Source: Hymenobacter frigidus (GTDB taxonomy: Bacteria; Bacteroidota; Bacteroidia; Cytophagales; Hymenobacteraceae). Taken from it: a DNA stretch of 56,848 bases. The stretch is from positions 1-56,848 of the forward strand of contig NZ_BMGY01000029.1 in NCBI RefSeq assembly GCF_014640435.1, read 5' to 3'. The notes beneath the pieces are model-generated. The model was given only the letters and a program-made list of their open reading frames with translations, ran no database searches and had not been told where the DNA came from. Position numbers and translations under genes: made by a program. Within the stretch, counting starts at the first letter, position 1. Each line of letters opens with the position of its first letter. Below, piece by piece: positions 37,454-47,515 of this stretch.

Positions 37454-40111
37454 TTACCGCACCAGCTTCTCGGCCCGAAACAGGTCGTCGGCCGCTTGCA
37501 GGAGCTTGGCCCGCAGCGGCGGATTGTAGTTGGGATGGGCGGCCAGGAAAGTGCGCACGGTGGCCGCCGCGGCGGGCGACTGATAAGCCCCCAGCGTGGC
37601 CTGCAGCCAGGAAGACGGAAAGAAAATGTCGCCGGTGAGTTGGATTTCTTCCAACAGGTTCAGGCTGGCGGACAGGTACTTTTCGGACGTGGCCTGGCGC
37701 AGCGGGTGGTGCAGGTAGCCGAGCGCGGACGTTACCCAGGCTTCTTTTTCGCGGTTCTGCTCGTCTTTCAGGCTGGCAAAAAACGCATCGCGGGTGGCCG
37801 CGTCGGGAGCCAGGGCGGGCATGAGAAACTGCAGGCGCTGGCGGCGGTCGGGATTTTTGATGCGGGCGAGCTGGGCGGGCAGGATGGGCTGCGGCGCGGC
37901 GCCCTGGCCGGCAGGATAGGCGCGCACGGCCAGCGCCAGGGCCAGGGCGGTGTAGTCGTCCTCGGTGAGCTTCACGCCGACGGGGGCGGCTTGCGTTTGC
38001 CAAATGCGGTAGAGGCGCGCTTGGGCGGGCGGGGTCAGGGCCACGGACTGATAGGCTTTAAAGAGCTGCTTCTTGGCGTTGGCCGAGGGGCTTTGTTGGA
38101 GGGCGGCCCAGAGGTTCTGCTCAAAGGCGGGCCCTACGGCCTGCCGCTGGGCCGGGCCGAGAAATTGCCAGAAAATGTCGGTGGCCTGGTCGAGCAGCAG
38201 CTTCAGGTTCAGCTCCTCGGGTTCGCGGGCGAGGGCCTGGCGGTACACGGCCAACAATTCCTGCGGCTTGAGAACCTGGCCCTTGAGCATATTCTCGTAG
38301 AGGTTGACGTAGGCGGCGGCGCGGGCCACGGGGCTCTTTAGCGTGGCCAGTTGGGCCGGCAGCTCTTTTGCCACCGGAAACACCCCGTAGCCCAGACCAG
38401 TGGAATTGAAGACGATGAAGGCCGGCGCGGGCTCGCCGACGACCAACGGCACGGCCACGGTGCGCTGATTCATGTTCACGGTCAGCTCCTTGGTGCGGCC
38501 GCCGGGGTACACCAGCAGCAGCTCAAAGAGCTGGGGCCAGAGGCGGTCGGAGCCATCTTCGGCGCGCTGGGTGAGGCTGAGGCCGGTGATTTTACCGGCA
38601 CTGGTTGTCAGCTCGTGGCTGAAAACCGGCCGGCCGGGCTGGTTCACCCACACCTGGTTCCAAGCCTGGAGGTCGGCGGGCGTGCGGGCATCGAGCAGGT
38701 CGATGAGGGCGGGCCAGGTGGCGTTGCCGTGGGCATAGCGGCGCAGGTAGTCCCGCAGGCCCTCCCGAAAGGCTTCCTCCCCCATGAGGCGCTCCAGCTG
38801 GCGCATCATGATGGGCGCTTTGTGGTAGATGATGTTGCCGTAGAGCGAGCCCGCGTTCTGTAAGTTGGCCAGCGGCTGGCGAATGGGGTTGGCCCCGGCG
38901 GTGCGGTCGATGCCGTAGGCGGCGGGGTAGTGGTCGATGACGAACTTGAGGTCGTAGTTCGAATTCCGGACCGCTACGCGCGTGACCTTGTCGGCCATGA
39001 AATTGGCGAATACCTCCTTCATCCACACATCGTTGAACCACTGCATAGTCACGAGGTTGCCGAACCACATGTGGGCCGTTTCGTGGGCCACCAGGTTGGA
39101 ACGGGCCAGCAGCTGGTCCTGGGTGGCGCCCTCATCCAAAAACAGCGTCGAAGCCTTGTAGTCGATGGCCCCCACGTGCTCCATGCCGCCGTACTGGAAA
39201 TCGGGAATCGACACGAAATCGAACTTCTGAAACGGGTAAGGCAGGCCGGTGTACTGCTCCATGAACTGCAGCGCATCGGCGTGCAGCTGGAAGATGGGGC
39301 CCAGGCTGAGGCGCAACTTGGCAGCGTCCGTTTCGCGGTGCAGCAGGCGCATGGCCCGGCCGTTCAGGGTTCGGTTTACCCGCGAAAATTTGCCCGCCGC
39401 GAAGGAAAACAGGTAGGTACTGATGCTGTCGGACGTGGCGAAGATGTACTGTTTGATGGTGCCGGACAGCACCGAATCGCGCACCGGGGCGTTGGCCACG
39501 GCCTGCCAACCGGCCGGCACGGTGAGGGCCAGCGCGAAGGTGGCCTTCAAATCGGGCTGGTCGAAAACGGGCACCACGGTACGGGCGCGGTCGGGCACCA
39601 GCAGGGTGTAGAGGTACTCGTCGTTGCGGTTGAGGGACTGCTCGCCGGCCATGAGGCGGATTTCGGCCACGTTGTGGCCCGGCTTGAGCGCGGCGGCGGG
39701 CAATACGAGGTGCTCGGCGCGGTGGTCGATTGCCACGGGCTGGCCATTTACCGTGAGGCCGTGCAGGTTTGCCGTCGGAGCTTTGAAATCGAGCTGCACC
39801 GGCAGCCGGTTGTCTTTCAAATAAAAGGATACCGACTCAACGGCCTCGATGGGCGTCGTTTTTTGGGCTGGCACCGTCAGGCTGAGCTTGTAGGCCACCC
39901 CGCTGATGAGCTGCTTGCGGGCCACGGCCAAGGCTTCGGACACGCCCTTTTCGACGGGCGGCTCCGGCAAGGGCAAGGCCCCGACGGGAAGCACCGCGCT
40001 GGCGGCATTCGCAGTACGGGGCAGGGACAGGGGCTGGCGCTGGCAGGCAGCGGCGAGCAGGCCGAGCGCGAGCGCGCCGGTGCCGCCATATTTGCGGAAG
40101 CTAAAAGTCAT
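37454..40111 (-). CDS. M1 family aminopeptidase, lipoprotein
   Basis: An 885-residue M1 metallopeptidase with a lipoprotein signal (lipobox LLAAAC near residue 23), so it is anchored in the envelope. Substrate motif GGMEHVGAIDY (a GAMEN variant), zinc motif HETAHMWFGN (HExxH, about 345), third ligand Glu in WMKEVFANFMADK, and the downstream YGIDRTAGANPI. A long helical ERAP1-like C-terminal domain completes it. It removes N-terminal residues from peptides. The promoter TTG-N19-TACTTTTG (40137-40166) lies 25 bp upstream, inside the 5' end of divergent pxpB. Confidence 0.95.
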   Translation of the reverse strand: MTFSFRKYGGTGALALGLLAAACQRQPLSLPRTANAASAVLPVGALPLPEPPVEKGVSEALAVARKQLISGVAYKLSLTVPAQKTTPIEAVESVSFYLKDNRLPVQLDFKAPTANLHGLTVNGQPVAIDHRAEHLVLPAAALKPGHNVAEIRLMAGEQSLNRNDEYLYTLLVPDRARTVVPVFDQPDLKATFALALTVPAGWQAVANAPVRDSVLSGTIKQYIFATSDSISTYLFSFAAGKFSRVNRTLNGRAMRLLHRETDAAKLRLSLGPIFQLHADALQFMEQYTGLPYPFQKFDFVSIPDFQYGGMEHVGAIDYKASTLFLDEGATQDQLLARSNLVAHETAHMWFGNLVTMQWFNDVWMKEVFANFMADKVTRVAVRNSNYDLKFVIDHYPAAYGIDRTAGANPIRQPLANLQNAGSLYGNIIYHKAPIMMRQLERLMGEEAFREGLRDYLRRYAHGNATWPALIDLLDARTPADLQAWNQVWVNQPGRPVFSHELTTSAGKITGLSLTQRAEDGSDRLWPQLFELLLVYPGGRTKELTVNMNQRTVAVPLVVGEPAPAFIVFNSTGLGYGVFPVAKELPAQLATLKSPVARAAAYVNLYENMLKGQVLKPQELLAVYRQALAREPEELNLKLLLDQATDIFWQFLGPAQRQAVGPAFEQNLWAALQQSPSANAKKQLFKAYQSVALTPPAQARLYRIWQTQAAPVGVKLTEDDYTALALALAVRAYPAGQGAAPQPILPAQLARIKNPDRRQRLQFLMPALAPDAATRDAFFASLKDEQNREKEAWVTSALGYLHHPLRQATSEKYLSASLNLLEEIQLTGDIFFPSSWLQATLGAYQSPAAAATVRTFLAAHPNYNPPLRAKLLQAADDLFRAEKLVR

Positions 40112-40136
40112 TGGAAGAAACCGGTGCAGAGAGCCT

Positions 40137-40166
40137 CAAAAGTAACCGCCGCCGCCCCGTGAGCAA
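40137..40166 (-). promoter_or_regulatory. Candidate promoter of the M1 aminopeptidase gene
   Basis: On the minus strand TTG (40164-40166), 19 bp spacer, TACTTTTG (40137-40144): full consensus and spacing. It overlaps the predicted GTG start of pxpB (40159), so the two divergent units may interfere. Confidence 0.6.
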
Positions 40167-40911
40167 CCGCCCCCTGCCGCTCCCCGCCCCGCCGCCCGCC
40201 GTGCGGCTGTTTCCGCTGGGTGACTCGGCCGTCGTGCTCGAATTCGGCACGGGCATCAGCCCCCTGACGCACGGCGCCATTGCGGCTTTCAGCCGCTACC
40301 TGGCGGCGCACCCGTTCGTGGGTCTGCGCGAATACGTGCCCGCCTTCACCACCCTCACCGTGTACTACGACCCCTGGCTGGTGAGCGAAAACGGCCAGTG
40401 CCAGCCGTATGAGCGGGTAGCGGAAGTCCTACGCCAATTGCTGGCAACTGCTACGGCCACTGAAGCGACCGCCGAAACTTCCGTTGTGGAAATCCCGGTG
40501 TGCTATGGCGGTGAGTTTGGGCCTGATTTGGAATTCGTGGCCCAACACGCCGGACTGACCCCGGACCAGGTTATCGAACTGCATTCCAAAGCCGAATACT
40601 TGGTGCACATGATTGGCTTCGCGCCCGGCTTCCCGTACCTGGGCGGGCTGGATGCGCGGCTGGCCACCCCGCGCCGCCCGGAGCCGCGGGCGCTGGTGCC
40701 AGCCGGCGCGGTGGGCATCGCCGGGCCGCAAACGGGTATTTATTCGCTGCCCACGCCGGGCGGCTGGCAGCTCATCGGCCGCACGCCGCTGCGGCTGTTC
40801 AACCCCGAATGGGCGCACCCGAGCCGGCTGCGGGCCGGCCAACACCTGCGCTTCGTGCCCATCGATACCGCCGAATTTACGCGGCTTCAGCAACAAGAGC
40901 TTCTGCTATGA
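40159..40911 (+). CDS. pxpB: 5-oxoprolinase subunit PxpB
   Basis: A 250-residue PxpB (KipI-like, carboxyltransferase subdomain C/D). Motifs: FPLGDSAVVLEFG near the start, VEIPVCYGGEFGPDLE, and the strong signature HMIGFAPGFPYLGGLD, then TPGGWQLIGRTPLRLF. With PxpA and PxpC it hydrolyses 5-oxo-L-proline to glutamate using ATP, clearing this damage product. No ATG is available; GTG at 40159 (VSNRPLPLP) is preferred to TTG at 40111, which lies exactly opposite the M1 start codon. The stop overlaps the pxpC ATG (ATGA). Confidence 0.92.
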   Translation: MSNRPLPLPAPPPAVRLFPLGDSAVVLEFGTGISPLTHGAIAAFSRYLAAHPFVGLREYVPAFTTLTVYYDPWLVSENGQCQPYERVAEVLRQLLATATATEATAETSVVEIPVCYGGEFGPDLEFVAQHAGLTPDQVIELHSKAEYLVHMIGFAPGFPYLGGLDARLATPRRPEPRALVPAGAVGIAGPQTGIYSLPTPGGWQLIGRTPLRLFNPEWAHPSRLRAGQHLRFVPIDTAEFTRLQQQELLL

Positions 40912-41915
40912 GCCTCCGCATCCTCCGTCCCGGCCTGCTCACCACCGTGCAGGACCTGGGCCGTTTCGGCTACCAGCAGGACGGCCTCGTCGTGAGCGGG
41001 GCCATGGATGCCGTGGCCCTGCGCGTGGGCAACCTGCTGGTGGGCAATGCCGAGCACGCGGCCGGCCTCGAAATCACCCTGCTCGGCCCCACCATCCGCT
41101 TTGGGGCCGCCCACCTCATTGCCCTCACGGGTGCCCACCTCTCCCCCACCCTCGACGGCCAGCCGGTGGGCCTGAACCGGCCCATTAGGGTGCGGGCCGG
41201 CACTACGCTGGCTTTTGGCGCGCCGGTGGCGGGCAGCAGGACCTACCTGGCGGTGGCCGGGGGCGTGGCCGTGCCTGTGGTGCTGGGCAGCCGCGCCACG
41301 TATTTGCGCGCCGAACTGGGCGGCCTGCACGGCCGGGCGCTGCGGGCCGGCGACGAGCTGCCCACCGGCGAGCCAGCGCCGCTGAGCCAACAACTGCTGC
41401 AAGCCCTGCCCGAATTTCAACCCGAAAAAAACTGGAGCCAGGCCCGCTGGACGCCCGGGCCCGACCTCTGCCCCGTGCCCCGGCCCAACCCCATTATTCG
41501 CGCACTGCCGGGACCGGAGTACGGGCAGTTTTCGGTCGGCAGCCAGCGGGCGTTCTGGCAACGGCCGTTCACCGTCAGCCCCCAGGCCGACCGCATGGGC
41601 TACCGCCTGCAAGGGCCGAAGCTGGAACGCTTGGTTGATACCGAGCTGCTGAGCAGCGCCGTCGCGTTTGGCACGGTGCAGGTGCCGGCCGGCGGGCAGG
41701 CCATCGTGCTGCTCGCCGACCACCAGACGACGGGCGGCTACCCCCGGCTGGCGCAGGTTATTTCGGTCGATTTTGCGGCCCTGGCGCAAGTGCGGCCGGG
41801 CCAGACCCTCCGCTTTCAGGAAGTTTCACTGGCCGATGCGCAGGCGCTGTACCTTGCCCAGGAACGACGGGTGGCGGCATTGCGGCGGGCCATCGGGGCT
41901 TTTTTCAAAATCTGA
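40908..41915 (+). CDS. pxpC: 5-oxoprolinase subunit PxpC
   Basis: A 335-residue biotin-dependent carboxyltransferase-like (KipA) subunit. Starts [21 protein letters not shown] with the family DLGRxGYQ pattern, then [28 protein letters not shown] [11 protein letters not shown] and [11 protein letters not shown]. Normal length. The ATG at 40908 overlaps the pxpB TGA by 4 bp, which implies translational coupling. Forms the oxoprolinase with PxpA and PxpB. Confidence 0.94.
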   Translation: MSLRILRPGLLTTVQDLGRFGYQQDGLVVSGAMDAVALRVGNLLVGNAEHAAGLEITLLGPTIRFGAAHLIALTGAHLSPTLDGQPVGLNRPIRVRAGTTLAFGAPVAGSRTYLAVAGGVAVPVVLGSRATYLRAELGGLHGRALRAGDELPTGEPAPLSQQLLQALPEFQPEKNWSQARWTPGPDLCPVPRPNPIIRALPGPEYGQFSVGSQRAFWQRPFTVSPQADRMGYRLQGPKLERLVDTELLSSAVAFGTVQVPAGGQAIVLLADHQTTGGYPRLAQVISVDFAALAQVRPGQTLRFQEVSLADAQALYLAQERRVAALRRAIGAFFKI

Positions 41916-41983
41916 GGGACGCTGTGCTTCGGCGGGCCCGGCGTGCCGTTCTTGTTGGCTCATTCACCACCGTACCCCACTTT

Positions 41984-42766
41984 ATGCCCCCCATCCCTAC
42001 CGTTGATTTGAACTGCGACATGGGCGAGAGCTTCGGGGCCTGGCACCTGGGCCACGACGCGGCCATTATGCCCTTCATTACCTCGGCCAACATTGCCTGC
42101 GGTTTCCACGCCGGCGACCCGGCCGTGATGAAGCGCACTGTGCGCCTGGCCCTACGCCATAGCGTGGCCATTGGCGCGCATCCCGGGCTGCCAGACTTGG
42201 TCGGTTTTGGCCGGCGCAACATGGATATTTCAGCCGAGGAAGCGTTTGAAATGACGGTGTACCAGCTCGGCGCCCTGACCGCCATCGTGCGGGCCGAAGG
42301 CGGCGCGCTGCACCACCTCAAACCCCACGGCGCGCTCTACAACATGGCCGCCACCAACGCTGCCCTGGCCGAAGCCCTGGCCGAAGCCGTGTACAAAGTG
42401 CAGCCCGAGCTCACGCTTTACGGCCTGGCCGGCTCGGAGCTGACCAAGGCCGGCGAGAAACTCGGCCTGCGCACCGCCCACGAAGTCTTTGCCGACCGCA
42501 CCTACCAGGCCGACGGCACCCTCACCCCCCGCCGCCAGCCCGACGCCCTGCTTACGGACGCCGCCGCCGCCACGGCCCAAGTGCTGCGCCTGGTGACCGA
42601 GGGTCGGGTCCGCAGCCAGCAAGGCCCCGACGTAGCCCTGCGGGCCGATACCGTGTGCCTGCACGGCGACGGCGCGCACGCCCTGGAATTTGCCCAGCAG
42701 CTCAATCAGGCCTTGCGCGCCGCGGGCGTGCAGCTGGCCGCGGGCACTACCGGCCGCGCCCAATGA
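41984..42766 (+). CDS. pxpA: 5-oxoprolinase subunit PxpA
   Basis: A 260-residue LamB/YcsF family protein, the third oxoprolinase subunit. Family motifs: [49 protein letters not shown], the late [15 protein letters not shown], and [13 protein letters not shown]. The ATG at 41984 gives the expected N-terminus. It is 68 bp after pxpC and its stop overlaps the start of the transporter gene (ATGA). Confidence 0.95.
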   Translation: MPPIPTVDLNCDMGESFGAWHLGHDAAIMPFITSANIACGFHAGDPAVMKRTVRLALRHSVAIGAHPGLPDLVGFGRRNMDISAEEAFEMTVYQLGALTAIVRAEGGALHHLKPHGALYNMAATNAALAEALAEAVYKVQPELTLYGLAGSELTKAGEKLGLRTAHEVFADRTYQADGTLTPRRQPDALLTDAAAATAQVLRLVTEGRVRSQQGPDVALRADTVCLHGDGAHALEFAQQLNQALRAAGVQLAAGTTGRAQ

Positions 42767-43968
42767 GGCCGGCGCTACCGAAGGCCCGCTGGTGGGGCGG
42801 GGCCAGCCTGGGGGCCGCTTTCCTGATGGCCAACTCGTCCATCGGGCCGGGCTTCCTCACCCAAACCACGGTTTTTACCCAGCAGCTGCTCACCAGCTTC
42901 GGGTTCGTGATTCTGGTTTCGGTCGTTCTCGATATTGGCGCGCAGCTCAATACCTGGCGTATTCTCACGGTGAGCGAGTTGCGGGCCCAGGACCTGGCCA
43001 ACAAGCTGCTGCCGGGGCTGGGCTACTTCCTGGCCGCGACGGTCATTCTGGGCGGCTTCGCGTTCAACATCGGCAACATTGCCGGCTGCGGACTGGGGCT
43101 GAACGTGCTCACGGGCATGTCGTTTGAAAAGGGCGCCCTCATCAGCTGCGCGGTGGCCCTGACGCTGTTTTGGGTGCGCGAAATCGGGAAGATGCTCGAC
43201 GGCTTCACCAAGATTCTGGGCACGGTCAAGATTCTGCTCACGCTGGGCATTGCCTTCAGCGCGCACCCGCCCCTGCTGCAGGCGCTGCACCACACGCTGC
43301 TGCCGGTGAAGATGAGCGCGGCGGCCATCGTCACCATCGTGGGCGGCACGGTGGGCGGCTACATCACGTTTTCGGGCGCGCACCGGCTGCTCGATGCTGG
43401 CATCACCGGCCCAGAAAACCAGGCGGAAGTGACGCGCAGCGCCATCAGCGGCATCGTCATTTCCACGCTTATGCGGTTCGTGCTGTTTCTGGCCATCGTG
43501 GGCGTGCTCAGCCACGGGGCCGTGCTGGAGGCCGACAACCCGGCGGCGGGCGTGTTCCGGTCGGCGGCGGGCGAGGTGGGCTTCCGCATTTTTGGGGTGA
43601 TTTTGTGGAGCGCCGCCATCTCGTCGGTGGTGGGGGCGGCGTATACCTCGGTTTCGTTTTTCAAGACTTTCCACCCCGTATTTGCGCGCTACGAGCGGGT
43701 ATGCATTTCGGTGTTCATTCTACTTTCAACGGGAATTTTCGTCCTGATTGGCAAGCCCACGCAGCTGCTCCTGTTTGCTGGGGCCATCAACGGCCTCATC
43801 CTACCCATTGCCCTGGGCATTGTGCTGGTGGCCGCCACCAGCCGCCGTCTGATGGGCAGCTACCAGCACCCCCGCTGGATGCTGGCCGCCGGCTGGGTGG
43901 TGGTGGTGGTGATGGGCGGCCTGAGCGTGCCCGTACTGGTGGAGCAAGTGAGCGGGCTGCTGCGCTGA
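42763..43968 (+). CDS. NRAMP-fold transporter in the 5-oxoprolinase operon
   Basis: A 401-residue protein with about 11 TM helices and overall NRAMP (SLC11) character. TM1 reads [16 protein letters not shown] where metal transporters have DPGN, and the TM6 region reads [16 protein letters not shown] with no MPH motif. The metal-binding residues of true NRAMPs are thus absent. Its start overlaps the pxpA stop (ATGA), so it belongs to the operon. It may import 5-oxoproline or a related organic solute instead of Mn/Fe; that is inference from context and missing residues. Database names such as 'divalent metal cation transporter' would probably mislead. Confidence 0.85.
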   Translation: MRPALPKARWWGGASLGAAFLMANSSIGPGFLTQTTVFTQQLLTSFGFVILVSVVLDIGAQLNTWRILTVSELRAQDLANKLLPGLGYFLAATVILGGFAFNIGNIAGCGLGLNVLTGMSFEKGALISCAVALTLFWVREIGKMLDGFTKILGTVKILLTLGIAFSAHPPLLQALHHTLLPVKMSAAAIVTIVGGTVGGYITFSGAHRLLDAGITGPENQAEVTRSAISGIVISTLMRFVLFLAIVGVLSHGAVLEADNPAAGVFRSAAGEVGFRIFGVILWSAAISSVVGAAYTSVSFFKTFHPVFARYERVCISVFILLSTGIFVLIGKPTQLLLFAGAINGLILPIALGIVLVAATSRRLMGSYQHPRWMLAAGWVVVVVMGGLSVPVLVEQVSGLLR

Positions 43969-43992
43969 TTTTGTATTGAAAAGCAGAAAAAA

Positions 43993-44113
43993 GAACGTCA
44001 TGCTGAGCGTAGCCGAAGCATCTCGGGTGTGGTAGTAACTCAATAGTTAGCCGAGCTAACCTTTCGTTAAACTATGCGAGCGAGATGCTTCGGCTACGCT
44101 CAGCATGACGTTC
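43993..44113. repeat. Long palindrome, subfamily B
   Basis: Perfect 33-bp arms (43993-44025 and 44081-44113), core GTCATGCTGAGCGTAGCCGA, with a 55-nt centre. Lies between the pxp operon and glpD; it may end one transcript. Confidence 0.88.
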
Positions 44114-44143
44114 GAAAGTCTAGCTTTATTCTAAACCCTGCCC

Positions 44144-45745
44144 ATGCCCCCTAACCCCTTTCACCGCGATGCCCTGGTGGGCCAGCTCACCGCGGTGCCC
44201 GCGTGGGACCTCATCGTCATCGGCGGGGGGGCCACGGGGCTGGGCGTGGCGCTGGACGGCATCAGCCGGGGCTACAAAACCCTGCTGCTGGAGCAGGCCG
44301 ACTTTGCCAAGGGCACCAGCAGCCGCAGCACCAAGCTGGTGCACGGCGGCGTGCGCTACCTGGCCCAGGGCGACGTGGGGCTGGTGCGCGAAGCCCTGCA
44401 CGAGCGCGGCCTGCTGCTGCAAAACGCCCCGCACCTGTGCCACAACCAGGCGTTCATCATTCCGAACTACAACTGGTGGGGCGGCCCGTTCTACACTATC
44501 GGTCTAAAGCTGTACGACCTGCTGGCCGGCCGGCGCAGCCTCGGCGCATCGGAACACCTGAGCCGGGCCGAAACCCTGCGCCAGCTGCCCAACCTGCGCC
44601 CCAGGGGCCTGCGCGGCGGCGTACGCTACCACGACGGCCAATTCGACGACGCCCGGCTGGCCGTGAACCTGGCCCAAACCTGCATCGACCACGGCGGCAC
44701 GGCCCTCAACTACTGCGGCGTGCTGGGCCTGCTCAAAGATGCCCACGGCCGCGTGACCGGCGTGCGCGCCACCGACCACGAAACCGGCCGCGAATACGAG
44801 CTGCGCGCCAAGACCGTGGTGAACGCCACCGGCATTTTCGTGGATGACGTGCGCCGGCTCGACGAGCCCGGAGCGCCCCCGCTGGTGCGGCCCAGCCAGG
44901 GCGTGCACCTGGTGCTGGACCGGTCGTTTCTGCCCGGCGGGGCCGCCCTGATGATTCCCCGCACAGAGGACGGCCGGGTGCTGTTTGCCGTGCCGTGGCT
45001 GGGCCGCGTGGTGCTGGGCACCACCGACACGCCCGTGCCCACCGCCAGCCTGGAGCCCCGGGCCCAGGAAGCCGAAATAGATTTCCTACTGCGCACCGCC
45101 GCCCACTACCTCACCCGCGCCCCCACCCGCGCCGACGTGCGCAGCATCTTTGTGGGCCTGCGCCCGCTGGCCGCCGCCGCCAGCGGCAGCACCAAAACCA
45201 AGGAGATTTCGCGGAGCCACAAAATCGTGGCCTCGGCCAGCGGCCTCGTCACCATCACGGGCGGCAAATGGACCACTTACCGCCGTATGGGGGAGGACGC
45301 CATCGACAAAGCCATTTCCTTGGGTCAGCTACCAGCCGCGGCCAGCCAAACCGCCCAGCTGGCCATCCACGGCGCCGAAGCGGCCACTGCGGCCACGGGG
45401 GAGGCGGCATTCGCGCACTACGGCGGCGACGCCGCTGGGCTACAACAACTGCTGGCCGAAAACCCGGCCCTGGGCGCGAAGCTCGATGACGAGCTGGAAT
45501 TCGTGCAGGCCGAAGTGGTGTGGGCGGCCCGGTTTGAGATGGCCCGCACCGTGGAAGACGTGCTGGCCCGGCGCGTGCGGCTGCTATTTCTGGACGCCGC
45601 CACGGCTATGCGCGTGGCCCCAGTCGTGGCCGCGCTGCTGGCCCAGGAGCTGGGGTTCGACGCGGACTGGCAGACGCGGCAGGTGGCGGCGTTCGGCGAG
45701 CTGGCGCGGGGGTATTTGCTGGTTACGCCGACAGTTCCGCGCTGA
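44144..45745 (+). CDS. glpD: Aerobic glycerol-3-phosphate dehydrogenase
   Basis: A 533-residue FAD-dependent enzyme oxidising glycerol-3-phosphate to dihydroxyacetone phosphate and passing electrons to quinone at the membrane. FAD fingerprint DLIVIGGGATGLGVALDGISRGY, then GTSSRSTKLVHGGVRYLAQGD. Later motifs are GRVVLGTTDTP and the GlpD signature GLRPL and TITGGKWTTYRRMGEDAID; the C-terminal helical domain is present. Full length. No glycerol kinase or uptake gene lies nearby. Palindromes flank it on both sides. Confidence 0.95.
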   Translation: MPPNPFHRDALVGQLTAVPAWDLIVIGGGATGLGVALDGISRGYKTLLLEQADFAKGTSSRSTKLVHGGVRYLAQGDVGLVREALHERGLLLQNAPHLCHNQAFIIPNYNWWGGPFYTIGLKLYDLLAGRRSLGASEHLSRAETLRQLPNLRPRGLRGGVRYHDGQFDDARLAVNLAQTCIDHGGTALNYCGVLGLLKDAHGRVTGVRATDHETGREYELRAKTVVNATGIFVDDVRRLDEPGAPPLVRPSQGVHLVLDRSFLPGGAALMIPRTEDGRVLFAVPWLGRVVLGTTDTPVPTASLEPRAQEAEIDFLLRTAAHYLTRAPTRADVRSIFVGLRPLAAAASGSTKTKEISRSHKIVASASGLVTITGGKWTTYRRMGEDAIDKAISLGQLPAAASQTAQLAIHGAEAATAATGEAAFAHYGGDAAGLQQLLAENPALGAKLDDELEFVQAEVVWAARFEMARTVEDVLARRVRLLFLDAATAMRVAPVVAALLAQELGFDADWQTRQVAAFGELARGYLLVTPTVPR

Positions 45746-45747
45746 AT

Positions 45748-45873
45748 GAACGTCATGCTTATCGGGCGGCCGCGCGGTCGAAGCATCTCTACCGAGCAAG
45801 TAATTCAATCTATTAGCTTAGTATTGAGGTAGAGATACTTCGGCTTCGTTACACTTCGCTCAGCATGACGTTC
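45748..45873. repeat. Long palindrome, subfamily B (degenerate copy)
   Basis: Outer ends GAACGTCATGCT (45748-45759) and complement (45862-45873), and GAAGCATCTCTACC-type inner parts pair. The stretch between differs on the two arms (CGGGCGGCCGCGCGGTCG versus its counterpart), so one arm has been altered. Between glpD and the NCS1 gene. Confidence 0.75.
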
Positions 45874-45900
45874 TGATTGCGTCTTCTTCCGTTGACCGCC

Positions 45901-47430
45901 ATGAATTCCTCGCCCCAAGCCGCAACCTACGCCCCCGGCCTCACCAGCCCCGACCTGGCCCCCGTGGCCCCGGCCGAGCGCAGCTGGGGCACCGGCAACT
46001 ACGCCGCCCTCTGGGTGAGCATGAGCCTGTGCATCCCGACCTACATGCTGGCCAGCTCGCTCATTGAGGGCGGCATGAACTGGTGGCAGGCCCTGCTCAC
46101 CATTTTCCTGGGCAACAGCATTGTGCTGGTGCCCATGCTGCTCAACGGCCGGGCCGGGGCGCAGTACGGCATCCCGTTTCCGGTGTTTGCGCGGGCCAGC
46201 TTTGGCGTGCGCGGGGCCAACGTGCCGGCCTTGCTCCGGGCCATCATCGCCTGCGGCTGGTTCGGCATCCAAACCTGGATTGGAGGCTACGCGCTCTACC
46301 AGATGGCGGTGTTGTGGGTGCCGGGGCTGGCCACGCTGCCGGCGGTGTTTCCGGCCAGCTGGGGGCTGGCCACGGGGCCGGCGCTGCTGTTTTTTCTGTT
46401 TTGGCTGCTGAACATGTGCGTGGTGCACCGGGGCGTGGAGAGCATCCGCAAGTTACTGGTGTTCAAGGCGTTTTTTCTGCCGGTGGCCGCGCTGGCGCTG
46501 CTGTGGTGGGCCATAGCGGCCGGCAACGGGCTGGGGCCGATACTGGCGCAGCCGAGCAAGTTCACTTCCAGCGCCCAGTTCTGGGCCTTCTTTTTCCCCT
46601 CGCTCACGGGCATGGTGGGCTTCTGGGCCACGCTCTCGTTGAACATCCCCGACTTCACGCGCTACGCCACCAGCCAGCGGGCCCAGCAAGTGGGCCAAGC
46701 CATCGGGCTGCCCGCCTCGATGACCCTCTTTTCATTCGTGGGGGTGGTGGTGACTTCGGCCACGTTCGTCATCTACGGCAAAACCATTTGGGACCCCGTG
46801 GTGCTGGCCGCCAGGTTCGAGAGCCGGCTGCTGGTGAGCGGGGCCATGCTGGCGGTGGCCCTGTCCACGCTGGCCACCAACATCGCGGCCAACATCGTGA
46901 GCCCGGCCAACGACTTCGCCAATTTTTCGCCCACCCGCATCAGCTTCAAAACCGGCGGCTACCTCACCGGCGTGCTCGGCGTGCTCATCTTCCCCTGGAA
47001 GCTCATCGCCGACCCCTCGGGCTACATTTTTACCTGGCTGGTGGGCTACTCGGGGCTGCTGGGGCCCATCGGCGGCATCATGATTGTGGATTATTACGTG
47101 CTCCGCCGCCAGCAGCTCAGCGTGCCCGACCTGTACCAGTACACCGGCCGCTACGCCTACCGCCACGGCGTGAACTGGGCCGCCATGCTGGCGCTGGCCG
47201 TGGGCATTGCGCCCAACATCCCCGGCTTCCTCACGGCCATCGGCGTGCTGGAAAAGGGTACCGTGTGGCCGGCGCTGGTGGCGGTTTACAACTACGCGTG
47301 GTTCGTGGGCTTTCTGGTCTCGGGCGGCGTGTATTGGCTGCTGATGCGCGGGCAAACGGCTGGCCTGCCTGTGGAAACGGCTGCCTCAGCCAGCGTACGG
47401 GCCAGCACTATTTCTTCAATCGTTCGATAA
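45901..47430 (+). CDS. NCS1 family nucleobase transporter
   Basis: A 509-residue membrane transporter with 12 predicted TM helices. NCS1 features: WGTGNYAALWVSMSLCIPTYML at TM1, NSIVLVPMLLNGRAGAQYGIPFPVFARASFGVRGAN (the family PVxxRxxFGxxGA region), and SLNIPDFTRYA in TM6. It takes up purines, pyrimidines, allantoin or a related compound with a cation; the substrate cannot be assigned because no catabolic gene is adjacent. The ATG at 45901 is used in preference to a TTG at 45877 that lies next to the repeat. Confidence 0.93.
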   Translation: MNSSPQAATYAPGLTSPDLAPVAPAERSWGTGNYAALWVSMSLCIPTYMLASSLIEGGMNWWQALLTIFLGNSIVLVPMLLNGRAGAQYGIPFPVFARASFGVRGANVPALLRAIIACGWFGIQTWIGGYALYQMAVLWVPGLATLPAVFPASWGLATGPALLFFLFWLLNMCVVHRGVESIRKLLVFKAFFLPVAALALLWWAIAAGNGLGPILAQPSKFTSSAQFWAFFFPSLTGMVGFWATLSLNIPDFTRYATSQRAQQVGQAIGLPASMTLFSFVGVVVTSATFVIYGKTIWDPVVLAARFESRLLVSGAMLAVALSTLATNIAANIVSPANDFANFSPTRISFKTGGYLTGVLGVLIFPWKLIADPSGYIFTWLVGYSGLLGPIGGIMIVDYYVLRRQQLSVPDLYQYTGRYAYRHGVNWAAMLALAVGIAPNIPGFLTAIGVLEKGTVWPALVAVYNYAWFVGFLVSGGVYWLLMRGQTAGLPVETAASASVRASTISSIVR

Positions 47431-47515
47431 ACACCGCTTGGCAGTAGCGCGGCCATTCAGCAATCCTGGTGTCCCGGACTTTTGCTGATGATGGCTACGC
47501 GAGTAATCTTTGGCG

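Noticed and set aside
42763..43968. Annotation as a Mn/Fe transporter (MntH)
   Set aside because: The DPGN and MPH metal-binding motifs are not present and the gene is coupled to 5-oxoprolinase genes.
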